DNA from: an uncultured Bacteroidia bacterium
Lineage (GTDB): Bacteria > Bacteroidota > Bacteroidia > Bacteroidales > UBA932
DNA length: 64,000 bases
NCBI GenBank assembly: GCA_902784435.1
Contig: CACZUR010000010.1
Span: 34,833 to 98,832, forward strand
Reading direction: 5' to 3'
Under the pieces are notes generated by a model that did no database searches, was not told where the DNA came from, and saw only the letters and a list, made by a program, of their open reading frames with translations. Position numbers and translations under genes: made by a program. Shown here one piece after another: positions 60,852 through 64,000 of the stretch. Positions within the stretch are counted from its first letter, which is position 1. The number at the start of each line of letters is the position of its first letter.

Positions 60852-61958
60852 TTAACAGTACTCCCCGTATTCGCAACCGACATTCTCCGCATGGATGCGG
60901 TCGATGAGCTTTCCCTTCAGGTCAAACAGTTGGACTGTTCCCCGGCCATTGCCGCCGTTCCAAAGGCGGTTGTGCCGCTTGGCTCCGTCCGGAGCCTCGT
61001 AGTTCACAAGGAGCATGTCCTTCTTCTTGCAGGTGATGTCGGTAATCATCTTCCCGGAGAGGGAACGCTGCTCAACATGCCAGATGATCTTTGTGTCCGT
61101 TTCCCGGCAGTCGAACTCCGTGTGAACGCCGGTCCATGCCTTGGAGAAATTGAACTCGTAGGCCTTCCCTTCGTACCAGAAGGCCGACAGGAGCTTTCTC
61201 GGAAGGGCCAGGTGGCCGACTTTAGGCCGCCCTCCGCCGATATCGAAGACACTGTCTGATAGTATCTTTCCGGTGATCTCGCTGGTGAGGTTGTTGGAGG
61301 AAAGCCACACCCAGGGGCTTGTGAAATCCTTTCCCCAGTTCTTGTCGGCATATCCGTAGCAGTCCTCCGGGCGCACCACATAGCGTCGGCCGTTCCAGAA
61401 GACCTCCCCTTCGAATTCGCTCTTCATTCCCTCGGCGTGCCAGAACATCTCGAAGGCCTCGGCATGGCGGAACACTTCATCCGCACCGAAACCCACGTTG
61501 AAGGCCGTGATCTTGCGGATCCTGAGGTCCCAGGACATCTCACCGTCCTGGCACATCCATTCGGGATGCAAGGCGGCGTCGGAGACTTTCACATGGCCAT
61601 GGGTGCGGTCTTCGGTGAGGAAACAGTCATCGGCCTCCACGCTGAAGGGGACGCCCCAGTCCACCTTGGTTTTCTTCCAGCCGAAGAAGCGGTGGAGCTG
61701 CGCGGCATCCTCGCCCCAGGCGCCAGCCTTCACCATCAGGTAGGACGGCTTTTGCGGCTTCCCGGGAAGCTGGCCGAAGACGGGCTCGTCTCCGCCGAGT
61801 GCGGGATTGCACAGGAAGAATTCGATGAAAAAGGGCTTGGCCTCGCCGGTCTCGGCATCGTGGGCGGTGAAGGAATGCCACCACCAGTCGTAGCCTCTTG
61901 AGGCCTGGGCGCCGAAGAGCTGGCAGGCGTCACGGGCGATATCGTGCTTATTGAACAT
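60852..61958 (-). CDS. Tocopherol-cyclase-like protein
   Basis: This encodes 368 residues and no signal peptide. It is rich in Trp and beta-strand pattern. The phrases GYDWWWHSFTAHD, KPFFIEFFLCNPALGG, GYADKNWGKDFTSPWVWLSS and the C-terminal EAPDGAKRHNRLWNGGNGRG match the tocopherol-cyclase-like family (Pfam PF14249), which bacteria use for unknown substrates. Tocopherol synthesis itself is not expected here. The ATG at 61958 is used; an in-frame ATG at 62003 would add 15 mostly charged residues and still lies after the -7 box. Codon use is CTC-rich like its neighbours. It is convergent with the C1B peptidase gene. Confidence 0.68.
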   Translation of the reverse strand: MFNKHDIARDACQLFGAQASRGYDWWWHSFTAHDAETGEAKPFFIEFFLCNPALGGDEPVFGQLPGKPQKPSYLMVKAGAWGEDAAQLHRFFGWKKTKVDWGVPFSVEADDCFLTEDRTHGHVKVSDAALHPEWMCQDGEMSWDLRIRKITAFNVGFGADEVFRHAEAFEMFWHAEGMKSEFEGEVFWNGRRYVVRPEDCYGYADKNWGKDFTSPWVWLSSNNLTSEITGKILSDSVFDIGGGRPKVGHLALPRKLLSAFWYEGKAYEFNFSKAWTGVHTEFDCRETDTKIIWHVEQRSLSGKMITDITCKKKDMLLVNYEAPDGAKRHNRLWNGGNGRGTVQLFDLKGKLIDRIHAENVGCEYGEYC

Positions 61959-62021
61959 GTTCTTCAGTCGTTTGCGGTTCAGGTTTTCTTTCGGATGGCT
62001 CATTCGTACACAAGCCAGGCC

Positions 62022-62030
62022 ACAAAGGTA
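62022..62030 (-). promoter_or_regulatory. Promoter of the tocopherol-cyclase-like gene
   Basis: The -7 box TACCTTTGT (62030-62022 on the minus strand) directly adjoins, and overlaps by two bases, the right copy of the 85-bp repeat. The repeat therefore supplies this gene's upstream promoter region. Confidence 0.7.
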
Positions 62031-62113
62031 CGAAAAATGCCAGAATGTCAGTATCGCTCCGCTGCCACGTTTTTTGATAGATTGGAGCAAAACGCTGATA
62101 TATGGGCAGATTA
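62029..62113 (+). repeat. 85-bp direct repeat, right copy
   Basis: It is the partner of 58888-58972, with 84 of 85 bases identical, 3141 bp away. The two copies enclose exactly ridA, the C1B peptidase and the tocopherol-cyclase-like gene. Confidence 0.92.
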
Positions 62114-62215
62114 TCTTTCGATATAGACAAGAAACAGGTCGTAGAGCATGAGCATGTGACCGTGAGTTGGGACTGTGAGAACCCCGACCAGGTGACACTC
62201 ACCGTTTTTCAGTAA
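62102..62215 (+). pseudogene. Probable N-terminal gene fragment
   Basis: A 37-codon frame starts with ATG inside the 85-bp repeat. It reads MGRLSFDIDKKQVVEHEHVT, then VSWDCENPDQVTLTVFQ, and stops within the promoter of the next gene. It looks like the start of a real beta-strand domain rather than chance sequence, but it ends abruptly. I infer the 5' remnant of a gene lost when the region was rearranged. A genuine 37-residue protein cannot be excluded. Confidence 0.45.
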
Positions 62216-62221
62216 ATTTGG
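62213..62221 (+). promoter_or_regulatory. Promoter of the aldo/keto reductase gene
   Basis: The -7 box TAAATTTGG (62213-62221) ends four bases before the GTG at 62225. It overlaps the stop codon of the gene fragment upstream. Confidence 0.6.
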
Positions 62222-62224
62222 GAA

Positions 62225-63070
62225 GTGAATAGTTTTATGCAGAACGTCAAACTCAACTGCGGCATTGAGATGCCGATCATCGGCTACGGTGTCTATCTTG
62301 TAGACCCGTCCGTCACCGAGCGCTGCGTCCTGGAGGCTCTCAGCGTAGGATACCGCTCCCTGGACACCGCCCAGTACTACGAAAACGAAGCGATGGTGGG
62401 CTCTGCCGTCCGCAAGTCCGGCATTCCCAGGGACGAGGTTTTTATCACCTCCAAACTCTGCCAGTCCCGGCCCACCTATGCCCAGGCAATGGAAAACGTG
62501 AAGGGTTCGCTCCGGCGGATGAGGCTGGACTACCTGGATCTCATGCTCATTCACTGGCCGATGGGAAACGACAGCGAGATTTGGGCCGCCTTCGAAGATC
62601 TGGTCAAGGAAGGCTACATTCGGAGCATAGGCGTTTCCAACTTCTATCCGGCGCAGTTCGACAAGCTGGTCCGGGAGGCCTCGATCATCCCAGCCGTGAA
62701 CCAGATCGAGACCCATGTCTTTTACCAGCAGCGGCCGATGATGGCAAAGATGGCCGATGCTGGTACTGCCGTCGAATCCTGGGGACCCCTGGCCGAAGGG
62801 CTGAACGGCATCTTCACGAATCCGGTTCTAACCGAGGTCGGTGCCGCGCACGGGAAAACCGCCGCGCAGGTGGCCCTCCGCTTCCTCACCCAGCAGGGAA
62901 TCATCGTCATCCCAAAGTCCGTCCATAAGGAGCGAATGATCCAGAATCTGGAAACGCTTGACTTTGACCTGTCACAGGAAGAGATGGCGGCCATCCGAAG
63001 CCTTGACACCGGCCATAACCTGGAGGGGTGGCCGTCCGATGCCTTGAAGTATAACCCTAACACAGTGTAA
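62225..63070 (+). CDS. Aldo/keto reductase
   Basis: This encodes 281 residues from GTG, or 277 from the ATG at 62237. The AKR catalytic tetrad is visible: Asp and Tyr in SLDTAQYYENE, Lys in FITSKLCQ and His in LMLIHWPMG. The family phrases RSIGVSNFYPAQFDKL and VIPKSVHKERMIQNL are intact. It reduces carbonyls with NADPH; the substrate is not evident. The GTG fits a leaderless transcript, while the ATG gives the more usual N-terminus (MQNVKLNCGIEMP). It ends the small island that begins at 58.8 kb. Confidence 0.9.
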   Translation: MNSFMQNVKLNCGIEMPIIGYGVYLVDPSVTERCVLEALSVGYRSLDTAQYYENEAMVGSAVRKSGIPRDEVFITSKLCQSRPTYAQAMENVKGSLRRMRLDYLDLMLIHWPMGNDSEIWAAFEDLVKEGYIRSIGVSNFYPAQFDKLVREASIIPAVNQIETHVFYQQRPMMAKMADAGTAVESWGPLAEGLNGIFTNPVLTEVGAAHGKTAAQVALRFLTQQGIIVIPKSVHKERMIQNLETLDFDLSQEEMAAIRSLDTGHNLEGWPSDALKYNPNTV

Positions 63071-63133
63071 ATAATTAAACGAGTACAGCTATGAGAATTG
63101 CCGCTTGGACATCGGTTAGGCCAAAGATTGCGT

Positions 63134-63229
63134 TATCTTTGCGGCATGCAACCATTCCTTTGCTGCCCTGGAGAGGGAGGCCCGGCTCCCGGGAGCCATC
63201 GACTCCATTGCAGTTACGATAAAATATAG
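63134..63229 (+). other. Promoter with a 27-codon leaderless-type ORF
   Basis: The -7 box TATCTTTGC (63134-63142) is followed after three bases by ATG (63146), the spacing of the leaderless genes in this window. The frame from it gives 27 residues rich in Cys, Gly and Pro and looks non-coding. Another frame of the same DNA reads FAALEREARLPGAIDSIAVT, which looks like a fragment of a real protein. I infer a remnant gene start with a frameshift, cut off by hairpin element E. Confidence 0.35.
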
Positions 63230-63238
63230 CAGAGGGCT

Positions 63239-63348
63239 GTTTTTCTTAACTGGTTGATACAAGGGTTGTTACGGGTTTTCCTCCCGGCTGTTTGGCTGGG
63301 AGGAAAACCCGTAAGTTGCAGTGTTACAGTTACTTGAGAAAAACGGCC
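63239..63348 (+). repeat. RAYT-associated hairpin element, copy E
   Basis: This is the best-paired copy. TTACGGGTTTTCCTCCCGGC (63269-63288) pairs along all 20 bases with GCTGGGAGGAAAACCCGTAA (63295-63314), with one G-T pair. The outer stem CGGG/CCCG replaces CGTA/TACG of copy B on both sides, a compensatory change. The end AAAAACGGCCTACATTT is partly repeated just downstream (AAAACGGCCTTCATTT). Confidence 0.88.
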
Positions 63349-63470
63349 TACATTTGGTGAAAACGGCCTTCATTTTTGCGGAGAGAGCGAGAGTGCTGCC
63401 TGTATTTCAATCCTTCTCGTTTTGACGGTAAAAGCTCATTGTAGATACACACAACGGGTTTTTTAGTGGA

Positions 63471-63695
63471 TTACCGTTGCGCTGACATCAATGCAAAATC
63501 TTCAATTTCACCATATTCTTCGCGACTCAGTGCGCCTTTTTTGAATAGAAAATGCACGAGTGTTTATTCGGCAGCGGTGAGGTAAGCCACCATCACGGGG
63601 CGCCCCGCCTGGATACAGTAGCGCCGGACCTTTCGGGCCCGGCGCTGAAGGTATAAGAGGTAGGGATTACCTGCTGCTAATGGGTGAGTTCCCAC
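63471..63695 (-). pseudogene. Short gene remnant with an in-frame stop
   Basis: On the minus strand a frame from GTG 63695 reads VGTHPLAAGNPYLLYLQRRA, then RKVRRYCIQAGRPVMVAYL and TAAE. It meets TAA at 63566-63564 and continues as TLVHFLFKKGALSREEYGEI, EDFALMSAQR and a stop at 63471. Both halves look like real protein. A single C-to-T change would create the TAA from CAA. I do not recognise the family. A functional 43-residue protein ending at 63564 is possible. Confidence 0.42.
63620..63646. repeat. GC-rich hairpin
   Basis: AGCGCCGGACC (63620-63630) and GGCCCGGCGCT (63636-63646) pair with one mismatch around TTTCG. No T-run follows on either strand. On the minus strand it lies within the remnant at 63471-63695, so it may simply reflect coding sequence (the Arg-rich stretch). 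Confidence 0.5.
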
Positions 63696-63883
63696 TCACA
63701 AACACCAACAGTTGAATCAAGGCTGCCGATGGTACCATTGACGCCGTATTTCATTTGATTACCATCCATCACTTCGCTGGCAATGGTAATGGTGCCGCAG
63801 GTGCCGTGAGAGCCGTACCCAATAATACAGTATTCGGTTGATTCCGTGCTCCCTTTTTGGGGGTAAATAGAATTAACACAATG
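63677..63883 (-). pseudogene. ORF without a start codon
   Basis: On the minus strand 68 codons run from just after a TAA to TAG at 63677. They contain STEYCIIGYGSHGTCGTITI, then ASEVMDGNQMKYGVNGTIG and SLDSTVGVCEWELTH. The first possible Met is well inside. The composition looks like the end of a secreted, beta-rich protein. It may be a truncated gene tail. The next frame on the same strand (63695-63564) overlaps its last codons. Confidence 0.35.
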
Positions 63884-64000
63884 TTAATAACAAAATGTTT
63901 TCTTCTATGTTGCATTCCAAATAAATTTGATACTATTTTCAATCATTCTCAATAACTTACACATAACTCATTGATTTTGAACTGGTACAAGAAGGTTGGC

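Noticed and set aside
63620-63646. Integron attC site or intrinsic terminator
   Set aside because: The hairpin has no T-run and no R-box (RYYYAAC) pair, and no integrase is nearby; it lies in a protein-like frame.

Overview
The window reads as chromosomal DNA of a GC-rich member of the Bacteroidota, most likely Bacteroidales. The evidence is the -7 element TAnnTTTG(C/T), often about 20 bp after a TTTG/TTG -33 box, upstream of at least fifteen genes; many lipoproteins with acidic or Lys-Asp/Glu residues after the lipobox Cys; TonB-dependent receptors with N-terminal carboxypeptidase-regulatory domains; BACON, DUF4252, DUF3109 and DUF5689 proteins; GH92; and a Bacteroidota-type Trp attenuator. 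The genus cannot be named from the sequence. I found no rRNA, tRNA, CRISPR array or prophage.

Layout. 0-5 kb: a lipoprotein, a VapBC-type toxin-antitoxin pair with an operator over its promoter, a U32 protein, a 3 x 51-bp repeat and a TPR protein. 5-12.7 kb: an M16-like protein without the zinc motif, DUF3109, a DUF2007/membrane protein/hemW cluster, a coiled-coil protein and an Xaa-Pro aminopeptidase. 12.8-16.1 kb: a REP-associated tyrosine transposase (RAYT) with hairpin elements on both sides, then a DUF4252 - ECF sigma - membrane protein - DUF4252 operon. 16.2-18.9 kb: a radical SAM/SPASM enzyme with its partner lipoprotein, downstream of pyrH. 19-22 kb: an sdhC without sdhAB, then trpB2 behind a leader peptide and attenuator, then an esterase. 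22-28 kb: alaS, an in-frame LptG-Fmt fusion, and thiN. 28-32.8 kb: two M23 genes (the second catalytically degenerate), smpB, miaA, and metK under a SAM-II riboswitch with an intrinsic terminator.

32.9-53.7 kb is the main accessory locus: three TonB-dependent outer-membrane proteins, a giant surface lipoprotein with tandem OB-fold-like repeats, a smaller relative, a DNA/RNA non-specific endonuclease lipoprotein, an endonuclease/exonuclease/phosphatase lipoprotein, a DUF5689 lipoprotein and an M3 oligopeptidase. Eight of these genes are nearly contiguous behind one strong promoter. I infer a surface system that binds, cuts and imports nucleic acid, built like a polysaccharide utilization locus but without SusD. 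53.7-58.8 kb: manA with a GH92 mannosidase, and a CotH-family lipoprotein.

58.8-63.4 kb is a small island (ridA, C1B peptidase, tocopherol-cyclase-like protein, aldo/keto reductase) whose codon use is richer in CTC. Two copies of the hairpin element bracket it, and an 85-bp direct repeat brackets its first three genes. From 63.35 to 64.0 kb there are only gene remnants and a hairpin; I see nothing in 63349-63470 or 63884-64000.

Across the window the 9-mer GCATCGGCC (or its complement) occurs about 22 times by eye, mostly in the first 31 kb. Several -7 boxes sit so close to the start codon that leaderless mRNAs are predicted.
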